Source: Parelaphostrongylus tenuis (lineage: Eukaryota > Nematoda > Chromadorea > Rhabditida > Metastrongylidae). From it: a DNA stretch of 64,000 nucleotides. The DNA is taken from contig JAHQIW010004271.1 of NCBI GenBank assembly GCA_019055375.1, forward strand, positions 396,370 through 460,369, written 5' to 3'. Below, piece by piece: positions 1-11,467 of this stretch. A program made the position numbers and the translations under genes. Position 1 is the first letter of the stretch; each line of letters begins with the position of its first letter. The notes beneath the pieces are model-generated. The model searched no databases, was not told where the DNA came from, and saw only the letters and a list, made by a program, of their open reading frames with translations.

Positions 1-779
1 CAAGTATATTGTTGGAATTGCTGAGATTTCCTCATCTAATGATTATCAATTGCTCATGAAAAAAGTTTTATTCTGCGATAAATGCTTGAATGTGAAAAAA
101 AAATATTTTTTTGACTGTTACAGCGAAGGAAACAGGTCATTCAAGGAGTAAAATACATCGTTCAAATTCATTTGATTTAACCTATCAAATGACTACTAAG
201 ACGTTTTATACGTTTCTACCAAAAGGCTCAAACAGGTTGGAGGGAACGGGATGGAAGCGCTAAACCTCCATCTTTTCTTCACATACCATAGCTATGATTT
301 AAGAATTCGAACGAAATTACGCATCGATGTGAGAAATGAGTTCCGAAGTGCGCTAATAATCAGAAAAAATATCAGGAATTATCAAAAAATGGGATGGTAC
401 GCGATAAGCCGCACCATTGTTGACGAACTATTGATTGTTTTATAATTTTCAGCCAGTACGATGAATTATATGTATTTTATGCAATAAAGAATATGAAAAC
501 TGAAAGAATTGAAAGACAAATTTGACTGAAAGTGGTTCACTATAATTAAAATATCATAGAAATGTTCGATAAAGGTTATAAATATAGCCTATATATAAAT
601 ACTTGGTTCTTCCGTTTGAAAGTGAGGATTATAAATTGATCAATCACGGCATTTTCAATGAAATTAACTTTATCGAGGTTTTTTCATCATATCTGACTAT
701 TTACTGACACAGAAATTCCCCGTATTGACGAAAAAACTACAAATTTGAATAGAAAATTACCACATTAGCCTTGGAGAAA
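1..779. other. no recognisable gene
   Basis: AT-rich sequence with only short open frames. I see no splice-bounded exon, transposase motif or repeat shared with other parts of the window. Confidence 0.5.
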
Positions 780-850
780 GCGTCGGCAGCCTCTCTTCGC
801 AGCCGTCCGAGCCGCCCGCCAGCCCAAAATGGCGCCGTTCGCAAAAGGAT
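780..850. other. GC-rich islet in AT-rich DNA
   Basis: About 70 bp rich in GCC/GCG, including CCAAAATGGCGCC near 832-844, with AT-rich DNA on both sides. It could be a fragment of a promoter, exon or repeat. No open frame with splice sites stands out, so no function is assigned. Confidence 0.35.
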
Positions 851-3790
851 ACCTAACATTTGATGACTAACGTATAAATAATAGCATAACGACAACATCT
901 ATTTGACGTCTAACTTTCATCGCATGTGTAATGAATTGATACCAGTTCATGTCCGTGTACTTCTGATAAATGGCAGGTTGACTTTTTCATTTACTGCTCC
1001 ATGTTTCACCCTTTTCCATATTATTTTGGTGACTTTGATTATTTTTATTCCAACTTCTCCCCGGCCATACATTACCCCATATTTTTCGGATGCTACTGTT
1101 GTTTTGCAAGATCGAAAAAGTGTGCGCTTTCCTCATATGATGTTGCAAACTTCTGAAACTTTGCTTGAAATCATATATGAATATATGCCAACATTTTTAC
1201 ATGCACCTGTTTCACTTGAAAGCCATCAATCGTCGTACTGACTAGAAATTTAACAGCAATCAAATCATAATATAAAGTGATGTCTATGTGCGTAACTTCC
1301 CATCTATTGTGTTGCTTTTTCGATGATATCGCGCTTTTTCGATGACTCAGAGGCTTCACTTGGCAGCTATTTAGGGGAGACTTTGCTCCATCTCTTTGAA
1401 GACGTTTGTTTAAGTGTCACTTTCACTTCAAATTATTTTCAGTGTTCTTTGAATTTTTTGAAATCTTGAGGAAATTGAAATCTGAAAGCCATCAAAACGA
1501 CAGGTTTGAAAATTACAGATATCAACTATTTTTTTGGTAACACTGGCGAGCCCTGGTACACTGAGTCTCGCTTGCTCATTTGCTCACAGTTTGGAAAATA
1601 TACCCTTCACTTTTTGCGCCCATTATGGCGCGTTTCTAGACACGCATGGCTTCAAAATCATGGAAATTCGTGCTATAAAACAGCGGTACTTTTCTGTTTT
1701 TGAAGTGAAAGATTTGAAGGAAAGATTTTAATGGACAAAGAGCCATTAGGCTCTCATCAATCAATCAGAAGCTGAAGTTCCATAGACTACTGAAATGCAC
1801 ATGTTTTTTTCTCGAAAATCTTTTTACAGCGCTAGGGGACTAAAGACAAAGTTGTATTCTACCCACTTTACCCATTATCGCACGTATATTTTCCATGACA
1901 GAGCTCTACACTTAGATTATCAGTATCCAGTCGATAGCGTCAATTTCGGCGATTTCAAAATTATGCTCGCTTTTGCTTGTCTTTGTCCATTTTTTCAAAG
2001 ACCTTTTCGACGTGCTGTAACAAAGGAATTAATACTGCGCTTTATAGTTCATCTAGTGGTGTGTATTCGACCGTGTATTGATGGAGCGATTTATACCTCG
2101 CACTAGGAGATCACATGTGCGCGATCCTTCTTATTAAACCTGAGTTTTTTTTCGCTTTGAAAAAGTAATCTATAGACAAAGCATGTGACTCTGGCACTTC
2201 GGGAATTCCACTGCGCGCTCATACGCTTGCAGTGTATAGGCTTAGCTGCTCAACCCTTGAGGGACGATGTGTACCAGCCGAAGTACACGATTGTTTGAAG
2301 GCCTTTCTCGTTGCATAAACGTTTTACTCTAGAAAAATTTGATAATTATTCGAAAACGTAATCACTGTCATTTCAATGATGTGTTTAGTTCTAGAAAAAT
2401 ACTTCTTATTACGTTGCAGCAGCGAAAATAAAATTATGTTTCACACTCTATTTTCTTCATTTGCTCGGCTGAAGTTTCGACACGGTTCTTCACTAAATTA
2501 ATCATTAGATAGCTCAAATTTCGTGTATTTTGATGACCTAGTTGATTTTTTAAAGAGTTCATCAGAGAACGCTGTAAGGGCGAAGAAAGATCACACTTAG
2601 CGCCTAAAATGTTATCACGCCGCATGGGCGTTGCATGTGGTTTATTGGCAATTATAGGTAGAGTTTATGTGTCAAAGGTATCTTATCGTTAGTGGAATAT
2701 TACGAATGAACTTTTTACAAAGGTTTTCGATAGAAAGAGTGATTACTTCTTTTGAAATCCTTCATTTTTCAACGGTAATACCATGTCCTTGCAAAAAATA
2801 AACAAACTTGCGATCCCCTTCTGTGCATTTGTATCGCCTGCCTTGCGAGTACGTGGTTGAAAACACATTTTTAATACTAAACTGATCTAGTAGAGGTCTA
2901 TGTGGAGATCAATTTAATATGTCGATCGAGTAAAAGTGGGAAGGGCGCACATTCATCATTGCGTTTGATACGGTAATTGCTCTATCAGCACCCATATAAA
3001 AACGTATTTTTCACTCTTCAATCCCCTTTGTACAATGCATACAATTGACTGAATGCCAATCTCAGTACGATTGCGTAGTAAACGAATGTTTTTCTTTACA
3101 GAAGACCTTATAACTAGACAAAAACCATATGGGCGAGTAGAAAAATCTTGTTCTATCAAATTCATATAAGAATTCCGGAAATTTTTGCGATATGAAAAGA
3201 AAAATTAATCAAACAACGAAAGATTTCTATGCTCGTTCATTGAGGGTTAAATTCATGTTCATTAGCGGGTTTTATTCGGACCTTCGTGGCATTACAGCAT
3301 TGACTGATCGGACTAGCATCGTCAAATTCGGAGCATACGAGAAGAAAATAGAAAGCTTAAGATCGCACAACGACGGAACAAATATTCTTTCACAATTTCA
3401 GTACAAAAAATATTGGAAATCTTTTCAAAGCTGAGAAAAATCTCCAAATAAATAATGAAAAACGTGCGATATTTCGCGAGCTGGTGAAAAACATTTTTAT
3501 TCTGCTTGCTATTGCATTGTAACAAAGCCTCTCAAAAAATCAGGTTTATTCTAAAATATTGGAGTTTTACACTGCTGAAGGATCACTCTCATACCAAAGG
3601 AAGAGCTCTGCCCTGCGAAGAGTACGCGCAATAATGCTCGTGTGCCAAACACATTTTCATGTTCTCTGCTACAGCGCTGTGAGAAGGTCTCCTAGAGAAC
3701 AATTATTCTTTTGAAATTCCCGAAATTTTTGCCATCTTGGTGATAGTTTAGCGGAAACGCTCTGTCCAACGAAATATAAGAGCGACAACG
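851..3790. other. no recognisable gene
   Basis: Overlapping short open frames exist, for example 112 codons at 903-1241 and 103 codons at 1795-2106. They show no family motif and are biased towards the amino acids expected from AT-rich noncoding DNA. Nothing is called. Confidence 0.45.
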
Positions 3791-3799
3791 AGCATGCGT

Positions 3800-4260
3800 G
3801 TGAATTAGAACTTTATTTTTAGTGCCATAACGTTGCAAGGAAACCTTTTTTCAAACAAAAAAGCATTTCTAAATTTCCCAAGACTTGAGCTTTTGAATGA
3901 TTGTAATAATCCAGTGCAAAGTCTTTATTCAGCAAAAAGGAGACTCTAAAAAACCCTGTTTGATAACACAAAGTACCTGAATAACTACTAATAGTTTGTG
4001 AAAAAACCATCCACAAACCCTAGCCGCCTCAAGAACCTTTTTTTGCGAATGTTGCGACATCTTACCCACACAGCCATTCATACACACCCTAGCCGAGCAA
4101 AAAGTGAGCGCCGAGTATGAAATTTTATTCAATTTTCGCTCCGATAGTGCGGCAAGAAATCTTGTTAAAAACCAAAAACGGCATCAAAATCAATTGAATT
4201 GAAGTTTTGATTGCCAATAAAGAACAATTCGAGAGCTCTTTCAATAAGAAACGCGCCGTT
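3800..4260. repeat. possible relative of the 63-kb fold-back repeat
   Basis: The stretch near 4080-4125 (ACACCCTAGCCGAG followed by GTGAGCGCCGAG and GAAAT) resembles 63370-63415 (ACATCCTAGCCGAC, GTGCTCACTGAG, GAAAT), about 70 percent alike by eye over 45 bp. This suggests one old repeat family. The boundaries are not resolved. Confidence 0.3.
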
Positions 4261-6085
4261 CTTGAAGCATAATTTTATTTTTGTTGCTACAATGCATCGA
4301 AAGTTTATCTAGAAATCATAGTGCACCATAATAATTTTTGAGATATATGCTATCAGTTGGCTAACAGAACTCTAAAATAAGAGACAGAATCTACATTGTT
4401 CCCAAAGGGATGAAAATGGCTACCAATAACGCAAAAGTATCAACTTTTTGACTCCATGTCGGAAACTCAAGGAAAATTTGCTTTTAGTCGCAAAATTATT
4501 GGATTTGACGATTTCCATTCCAACTAATAAGATTTGTTATAAGATAGGGTACGTCATGTAGCGCTATTTTGATGTTGAAATTATAAAATATATAGTTTCT
4601 CATCTGTTGGAAAGAGTCTCATGCACGATGAGAAGAATACTGGTGATAAAAAGAGGAGATAAAGCTCATCACAATGATTGTAAGGAAGAAAAAAATTGAT
4701 AGTTTAACCCTAAATAAACCTGAAGATAACAGAAGTGACGATAATCATGCTCACGTAACGATGTCACACTTTTCGTCAATTTAATGAAACTTCAGGCTCT
4801 TGAAACAATAAGCACGGAAATCGCAAGGATGTGAAAGCCGCCGCGAAAGCGTTGTGTTGGTTGTCAGAACTGTCTAGCAAAATGCTACGATATCAAAACG
4901 CTTCCAAGCGCACCATTTAGGTCAGCATAAGACGCAGCCGAGCGAGTGACATTTCATTTGAAATTACTTTAGTATAACCCGAGTAAGTGTTGATTGTTGA
5001 CGTTGTAACCATGAAAAGTAGACGATAGTATGGAAACTATGCAAAGTGTGAATGGTTGAAGGATCCTATTTAGAAACCGTTTAGGAGCAACTGGACGCTG
5101 CCAGAACAAAAGTTAGGAATGTGATCCGTAATGTGAAAAGACACTAATGTTAGTTCTCCCGCAAACAGTAGCTAAGGTGAAGTCGATTATTTAGCAATGC
5201 CACAACTCGCAAGTTTTCCCTGATAATGTACCATCTTGTCGAAGCGAAAAACTGCTCTACCTCTAACTAATAAGAAACTTGCACCGAGGCTTCGTTGTCA
5301 CTTATCTGTTACTACATGCAAAATAAGTGAAATTATACAAGTGGTGGATATTGGATAAAAACTGTTACATACCACTCCCAGATTTGTTTGTCTGAACAAA
5401 AATACCATTTGCATCGACATGCGGTCGTGCACTGTATGTGGCGCCAGCGAATACAGACACATGAGACCCTTACGAACGACGTTATGAAGTGTGTCTCCCA
5501 GGACGGATCGTCGTCTGCAATAACATACTTCATCGGTGACGCTCAATAAAGAAGCACATATTTCAACCTATGCAACACTGTCGTTTCCAGTAATCTCATC
5601 ATGCCATAAAGCAATTCAAATCAGCATTAACATGCTAAGTAACTCAACAGCTCTGCCTTCAGGTGAAGTCTACTATGGCGACTTTCGCCTGTTTGCCATG
5701 TTGCCTTTTGATCATCTTGCACAGAGTCAAATCTGTGGAAATTTAGCAAAGTTCAAAAATTTAAATTCTTCTCTTGTATGTTAGAACCCACACTCGCCGT
5801 GTGTTGATTTCTCTGCAAATTCTCCATCTTTCACTACAGGTAGCAACCATTTCTTAACAAATCCTCAGCTTTTTTTGGGAAAAGGCAACATTTTCAGCGA
5901 TATCTGCCCATCTGATCATGGGTAATACCATTTCTTCTCAAGTTTATTTCCAACTAGTTTTATCATGGAAACAACTCGGGAGTATGATTTTACTGCAACC
6001 AGTTAAGTACTGAAAATGCAAATCTGGTCGTTGATGAAATTGGCGTTGATCGTTTTCAATCAAAGAAAGTAGGTATATTTAAGTT
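4261..6085. other. no recognisable gene
   Basis: AT-rich DNA with short open frames on both strands (about 80 codons near 5298-5784). I see no domain motif or splice-bounded exon. Confidence 0.45.
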
Positions 6086-6140
6086 ACCTAAAAATTACTT
6101 TTTAGCCATAGATTTGGCCTGTTATAGGCACTTGTACAGT

Positions 6141-6183
6141 CCCATACACGTGTTTAGCCCTCGGAAACCTCGTTGATTAGGCA
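6141..6183 (-). ncRNA. Decayed hammerhead motif, H1 copy a
   Basis: It aligns with the hammerhead of the 37-kb copy: ACACGTGTA and the stem I GGG/CCC pieces remain. The catalytic box reads AATCAACGAGG instead of CTGACGAG, and GAAA has become TAAA. It is expected to be inactive. Confidence 0.4.
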
Positions 6184-6449
6184 GGCCCTTTGTCGTTTAG
6201 CCAATCCTCCAGGGGAACCCAACCCCTTTCATAAAGTGAGCGCAAACGCACCATTCAGGCTTGCCATTGAGTGAAAATATTAATGAATAGGCCCGTGTAA
6301 GTGTTGTGCACTCGGTTGCTCTTGACTGATATCGTCAAATATATCATACCTTTCGTTTCAAGTGTTTTTTTGAGACCATGCTGAAATTTTAACAAGCCTA
6401 ATAAGTACTTTTTGAGTCATGCACGTTGCCTGTTATGGCCACTTGAACA

Positions 6450-6494
6450 GCCCAACACAAATGTTTTTGGCCTTGACAGCCTCGTCAGATAAGC
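6450..6494 (-). ncRNA. Decayed hammerhead motif, H1 copy b
   Basis: CUGACGA is intact (complement of 6482-6488), followed by a stem II of type GGC/GCC. The second box reads AAAA rather than GAAA, and stem I is broken (GCUUAU facing UUGGGC). The position before stem I reads GUG, which does not fit the NUH rule. Confidence 0.5.
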
Positions 6495-6530
6495 AGACCC
6501 TTCGTCTTTAAGTCATTCCTCTTGGGGAAG

Positions 6531-6570
6531 CCAAATGACGAGGCCACCAAGGCCGAAACACGTTTATTGG
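6531..6570 (+). ncRNA. Decayed hammerhead motif, H1 copy c
   Basis: CCAA at 6531-6534 can pair with TTGG at 6567-6570 (stem I). GGCC/GGCC at 6542-6545 and 6551-6554 forms stem II, and GAAA lies at 6555-6558. The first core base is changed (AUGACGA instead of CUGACGA), so activity is unlikely. The cleavage triplet would be UUA. Confidence 0.5.
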
Positions 6571-6833
6571 GTTGCACAAATGCCCATAACAGACCACATG
6601 GACGTCTAAAAAAATAATTATCAAGCAAATTGAAACTTGAGCATGGTCTTGAGAAAACACTCGAAATAGAAGGTATGATATGTTTTACGATACCAGCCAA
6701 GAGCAATTGAGTGTGCAACACTGCCCACTTAGTAATATCTTCACTTGATAGCAAGTGTGAAATAGTGTCTCTGCGACCACTCTATGTAACTCTTCGGTTA
6801 CCCCGAGAGAATTGGCTAAAAGACGAAGGGTCC

Positions 6834-6876
6834 GCCCAACTGACGAGGCTGCCAAAGCGAAAACACTGTGTTGGGC
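6834..6876 (+). ncRNA. Hammerhead motif, H1 copy d
   Basis: Six-base stem I GCCCAA/TTGGGC (6834-6839 with 6871-6876), intact CUGACGA at 6840-6846, a shortened stem II and GAAA at 6859-6862. One extra A follows GAAA, and the nucleotide at the cleavage position is G (GUG), which should block cleavage. It mirrors copy a across the palindrome centre. Confidence 0.55.
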
Positions 6877-6990
6877 TTTACAAGTGCCCATGACAAACCA
6901 CATGCATGGCTTAAAAAATAATTATCAGGCATATTGAAACTTAACCGTAGTCTTAAGAGAGCACTAGAAACAAAGGTACGATATATTTGA

Positions 6991-9285
6991 GTTCTACCGA
7001 CGAGACGTACCACAGATTATTTCTTGGCTTGTCTTCACGACATGACAAATATGCTTGAACCCAAGTGGACTAAAAATTTGGATTGATATATGCATCCAAC
7101 CAAGTACTCGGGTATTTATCTCTTTTCGTAATACAGTAAGATGAGACAGCATCGAGGTCTGTGTCGCAGTTGTTCGCAAATCTAACTCAAATCAAGCGTT
7201 GGCCTTGTGGTGGTGGGCGGCCGATCAATAGGAAACTATCATCCACAAAAAGGCACAAAGTGTTAGATTCATTTGTAATCGCAAAATTCGTGAAAATGTG
7301 GCTACGGAAGACTGATCACCTCCGTGAACCGTCATTCCATCCACGGCTAAAAGATACTTCCACTGATGCATCACCTACTAATACCCGCTCTTGCTTGGAG
7401 CGGAGTGAAAGTGCGCGTGCTAGTATGTGTGTAAGTGATAAGCAAGTAAAAAAGCTTTGTCATGCAATTCGCCTAACGCATTTCTTTATGAGGTCGTCTT
7501 CTTGGAAAAAAATGGGTGAGAACTGTACTTCATATGGATTGAACAGTCGAGCTCGTCTGTTACTGCTGCAAATTGAAAGCGTTTTACTTGCACTGATGGT
7601 CGCGGGTTCTCCTTGAGCTGAAATATACAGTCAGGTCAACGACGGAAGGGTAATGGTTCTAAAAATTTCTTTTATTATGATTTCTAATATAAACAAGGCA
7701 GCTTGATTTAACAAATATAACAACAATCTCACATATAGAATCCAACCTTATAAATGTCGTCAAGGTCCGTCCAAGAACTGATAAGCACGATGATCAGTAC
7801 CACAATAACTAACGCAAGAGTGATACATGCAATTTTGAAGACGCTGAAAATTATTATGACAGTAGAAGGAAATGATTTCCGAGGAAAACTGGAGACGACA
7901 TTTTGCCAAGCACTGCTTGACTAGCTCTAATCAGCATGTACATTAGGTAAGGAGACTGTTCGTTCTGAAATCAACATTCTGTTCGTCTGAAATCAACAAA
8001 TCAAAACAAACAACAAAGCCATTATCATTTAGGTTCGGAAGTTTTCGAACAAATCGTATCAGAAAAAAAACGAGAGATACAATCGAAAACTGCTGATATT
8101 TATGCGTCATTCTTGACGAAATGTGGTAGGAAACTTACTAATCATAATTAGCCTCGTCATTCAATTTTTCTATGAGAAATTTATCGTTTGTTTCGTGTAT
8201 ACGTCGTCGATATTCGTCCGAAGTGGATCCTCCTTGACAAAATTTTCTTAGATTGTTTTATTGGCAGTTTGAGATCTAGTACCTTTCACATAATCATCCA
8301 CGCTGCTGCTCCGTCTTCCATAGCTATCGCGTGAGTTCCCTAAACCACCCATTATGACTCCCTAAAGAGACGAGCTAATATTCATAAAGGAAAACGACCT
8401 GGATAATTTCCTTCATCGTGATAAACAGCGCCCTTCCTTTTGACAGTTTCATTACTTTTCGGCTCATTAGTTCCTGTAATCGCAGTTCTACAGTAGCCTC
8501 ATAATCATTCTCAAACAAGGATAGTCCTATTATTTTGTACAGTTGATGAAATAAAACCCTTCATGTGTAGCATATCTAACCTTTTTTTTTTGTGATCGCT
8601 CAACAATGGTGCTTTGGTGGACAATTCATCTGTAAAAAAAAGGAATAAAAGTAAGTGAAATGAACAAAGTCTAATAAAATGATATTTGCAAGGATATCTG
8701 AGGAAACTAATCTAACGCAAAGCTATTCGATGTTACTGAATTTATTCAATGTATAAAGCTAGAATCAGAGCGTCCACTGGAGAAATTTGATCTGCCAAAA
8801 TCTTCACTCTTTGATAAGTATGACGCGTAGTTGGGGATCCAAGTTCGATAGGTGTGCTAATCATGATCTATGAACTAAGTTCCATGAAATTTTATTCACG
8901 GATCTCTCTTTTTGAGGAGCCTCCGAGCTGTTAGTAGTGAGGTTGTGACGCGCCTCCAATTGATGGATAAGGAAATTAAACGAGAGCCAAAAGCGACTGT
9001 GCGCTTAATAGAGACGCAGATGAATACAGGAGATGAACTTCCTGTTCTCGCAGTGCTGAGTTAGCTTGAATTTATTTCTACAAGTCAAATTGACCAACAG
9101 CGTGCAGTTTCACAGCGGAGAAGTACGTGGGATGCTGTTAAGAGTCGCCTCAAGTAAAGCTCTTTCTGCTTTTCCGGAATAGACTAGCAAGCTACCCGTG
9201 AATACCTAGTCCCACATTCACAGCTAAGCAAGCTATACATTAAGTTTAAACTGTAGAACAGTAGCTCCCAAGACCGACTGCATCA
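6991..9285. other. no recognisable gene; one 151-codon open frame
   Basis: A 151-codon open frame runs on the plus strand at 7161-7616. It starts MSQLFANLTQ and ends MVAGSP. I recognise no domain, signal peptide or transmembrane segment, and no splice context. The rest of the stretch is AT-rich with nothing to call. Confidence 0.35.
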
Positions 9286-9289
9286 AAAA

Positions 9290-9440
9290 CTCGGCTTTCT
9301 TCAATAAATCTTTGCTCTTCCCATTGCGCAGAACACTTGCATAGTAGAACAGTTGATGTTTCGGCGGCTTCGCCTTCTTCAGAGCTCGTCTTTCTAGGTT
9401 CTAAAGGAGGCAAAATGCCCAAATTATCAGTTGTTTGAAT
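9290..9440 (-). mobile_element. Terminal fragment of a Penelope-like element
   Basis: This 150-bp piece contains, on the minus strand, CUGAAGA, a GGCG/CGCC hairpin and GAAACAUC. That is the arrangement seen in the ends of the PLE at 11.0-12.9 kb (CUGAAGA...GAAACGUC). No RT or endonuclease coding sequence is attached. I infer a solo or truncated PLE terminal repeat; the boundaries are approximate. Confidence 0.45.
9351..9386 (-). ncRNA. Hammerhead-like motif, PLE type
   Basis: On the minus strand: AGCU, CUGAAGA (a valid CUGANGA core), a 4-bp stem II GGCG/CGCC with loop AAGC, GAAA, then CAUC and AACU. Stem III would be a single A-U pair plus a C-A mismatch with no loop, so a single copy could not fold fully. 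Stem I pairs poorly (AGCU/AACU). Known PLE hammerheads have very short stem III and are thought to work as dimers. Confidence 0.5.
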
Positions 9441-9459
9441 AGGGAATTCTACAAAAACT

Positions 9460-10350
9460 TTGTGTTTGGCTCAAGATATCAAAATAGTGAGGAAAATGGC
9501 CCTATATTTTGGCCAAACACTTGCATATGGCCATAGCACCATCGCTCGCCATCTAAATGAAACAAACTACCTAAAGCAATGTCTGGATGGACGTCTTACG
9601 CATTGGCGATCACGACTGTGCTGCACACGTGACTATCTGCTAAAGTCTGCTTCTGCGACCCTACAGTCAAGATTTTCGAGTCGATCATTATGGAGATGGT
9701 TTTGGGTCAACTGCGTGCTCAAAACGCGCCACCATTACTGGATGCCTTGCGACAAAAAATCGCTAGGTCAACGAAGACCCAAGTTCCATGCTCAAGAGAT
9801 TGTGCTCTCGGTTTTCTGTGATTGGCAGATTTGAGATAAAAGGATAAAGGATAAAGCTCTCGGCGTTGATCGATCCCTGAGGATTACGCCATGCATTCGT
9901 CTTCGATTTTTAACTTCGTTTGAGGTGATAGAATGCATATTTAGTCTTTACAATGACTCGCCTCCCGCTGAACTGAATCATTGCTGCTTATCCTGCCAGA
10001 GAAGTCTGACACCAGTCGGTACTAATTTTCAGACCCCGGAGGGATGGATGGCTTGGTGAGCTATGAATGCGAGATCAAAATATTGACCTCGTGTGCGACG
10101 CATATCACTCCCAACCACTGCGCCACATGCGCTCTTTTGCTGATTTGGGAGCCCCTCGACAATAAGAAGACAATCAATATCGACCTTTACTAGGATCAAC
10201 TCCAAAAGTTGACCTCAGCACTGCGAGAAAAAGCGTTCAAAACGACCCAGGATCAGTGTTCTCCAAGATAACACTCAAACACCGCCCATTGCATCGACTT
10301 ACCCACATTTTGGCGATACTGGGTTGTTCCACTAAACTACATCCATCGTA
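9460..10350 (+). pseudogene. Mariner-family transposase relic, interrupted by a SINE
   Basis: The first part (9460-9835) translates to a mariner transposase middle region. It has YGHSTIARHLNE (helix-turn-helix end), then after frame slips KTRHHYWMPCDKKSLGQRRP and IVLSVFCDW, which match the family's conserved WxxxDxKA...KxMLxVWWDW stretch. A SINE then intervenes (9834-10138). The coding sequence resumes at about 10140 with IWEPLDNKKTINIDLY, equivalent to the family's ELLxxGQTINADLYCQQL, and continues to the second SINE at 10351. Stops and frameshifts rule out activity. The reading frame aligns across the first SINE, so the mariner was there first. Confidence 0.7.
9834..10138 (-). mobile_element. 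tRNA-derived SINE, copy S1
   Basis: Same family as 10351-10655, 21259-21556 and 36594-36893. The tRNA-like head is at the right end (A-box region complementary to CCACTGCGCCA). The element ends at the left in an imperfect GGATAAA repeat, a typical SINE tail. Near-identical 9-mers flank it (GCAGATTTG at 9825-9833, GCTGATTTG at 10139-10147), consistent with a target duplication inside the mariner relic. Confidence 0.75.
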
Positions 10351-10655
10351 ATAAAGGATAAAGGATAAAGCTCTCGGCGTTGATCAATCCCTGAGGGAGG
10401 CGCCATGCATTCGACTTCAATTTTTAACTTCGTTTGAGGTGATTGAATGCACATCTGGCCTTTACAATGACTCGCGGTGGCCTCCCGCTGAACCGAGTCA
10501 GTGCTGCTTATCCTCCCAGACTAGTCTGAGACCTGTCTGGTACCAATTCACCGACCCCGGAGGGATGGATGGCTTGGTGAGTCATGAGCGCGAGATTGAA
10601 CCATTGACCTCGTGTGCGACGCAGAGCACCTCTAACCACTGCGCCACATGCGCTC
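10351..10655 (-). mobile_element. tRNA-derived SINE, copy S2
   Basis: The best-preserved copy. On the minus strand the head begins GAGCGCATGTGGCGCAGTGG. It has a polymerase III A box TGGCGCAGTGG (complement of 10636-10646) and a B box GGTTCAATCTC (complement of 10592-10602). A tRNA-unrelated body with GGATGGATGG (plus strand) and CAGCACTGACTCGG (minus strand) follows, then a GGATAAA tail at 10351-10370. The head's GAGCGC can pair with GCGCTC as an acceptor stem. The parent tRNA is uncertain. Confidence 0.8.
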
Positions 10656-11022
10656 ATTGTATAGTGATATCCTTTGTAAAACTCAATATAACAGATTGAG
10701 TGTCAATTCACTATTATTGCTAGTAAACCAAAATTTTCAAAACAGAAGCATGTGAGCGAGTAGAGAAAATTGTGCTGCATTAAAATAATACAAGAATTGC
10801 AAAGAATTTCGCAAGACATAGAAAGAAGACAAGTCGAACAACGACAATCGCTCTGCGCACTTCGGTTTCTATAGCCGTCCTTTAGCGGTTAGTAGTGGTT
10901 GTGGAAAACTATTGTGCCGATGCGTGGACCAAATAACGAAATGTCGTGACTGTTGTTGATTTTGAGGAATGCTGATTGTGTTTCATGTGTCAGTCTCGCT
11001 CACACACTAATTGAAGATGAAC
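10656..11022. other. no recognisable feature
   Basis: About 370 bp between the second SINE and the PLE target duplication. I see no coding or repeat signal. Confidence 0.45.
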
Positions 11023-11034
11023 TAACCTGATTTA
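11023..11034. repeat. Target-site duplication, left copy
   Basis: TAACCTGATTTA, identical to 12905-12916. The pair brackets the inverted-end PLE exactly where its homology to other PLE ends begins. Confidence 0.75.
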
Positions 11035-11137
11035 GAAGTTCAACTTTTCATAAACCTCGGCATAATTGATTGATATATGGAAATCGCGAAACTTATCTTG
11101 ATCTGACATGAGGGTGGTAAAGTAGTCGAAGTGATTC

Positions 11138-11172
11138 GGCTGACGTTTCGGAAACCCGTCTTCTGCAGAACC
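11138..11172 (-). ncRNA. PLE hammerhead motif, left arm
   Basis: On the minus strand: GGUU, CUGCAGA (the fourth base of CUGANGA changed from A to C), a short stem II, GAAA, CGUC and AGCC. GGUU/AGCC forms stem I with one wobble pair. Stem III is A-U and C-G with no loop. The core change and degenerate stem II make it probably dead. Confidence 0.55.
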
Positions 11173-11467
11173 TGTGCAATATTAGTCTATATGAATGATT
11201 CGGAGGATCTTATATGCTGTCTAGGTCAGGTTGAAACATCAAACGATGAAAAAGCGCGAGGTCTCGTGTGATGATGACGCATTCGTCCTTCCAGTTCATT
11301 TCGGGATTTTGTGCGTTTATCCAAAATGCCTCAAGAGTTTTGCGCGTGGATGTCTTTGATTCCCGCACTAGGATTGTGACAGTCACGTCAAAATCCTTGT
11401 TTCTGTGTTTTTGTGTCCTATGTAAACCTAAAGATTTGGCCTTAGCTATTTTAGATTTCCTAATTAG

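Larger units (their letters stand above)
6090..6990. repeat. Palindromic hammerhead repeat, copy H1
   Basis: Compound inverted repeat of the family also seen at 37.3-38.0, 47.5 and 51.0 kb. Its right half reads as the reverse complement of its left half, centred near 6515. It contains four hammerhead-like cores, two on the minus strand (about 6141-6183 and 6450-6494) followed by two on the plus strand (6531-6570 and 6834-6876). Family landmarks are the segment TCGAGTGTTTTCTTAAGACC (decayed here) and the AATAATTATC box next to each end. The arms differ at many positions, so this is an old copy. I infer a non-autonomous, probably retroelement-derived, fold-back element. Confidence 0.65.

Noticed and set aside
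7161..7616. 151-codon open frame as a protein gene
   Set aside because: No domain, no splice sites, mixed basic and serine-rich composition and no match to any repeat protein I know. Its length alone is not convincing on two strands of 64 kb.
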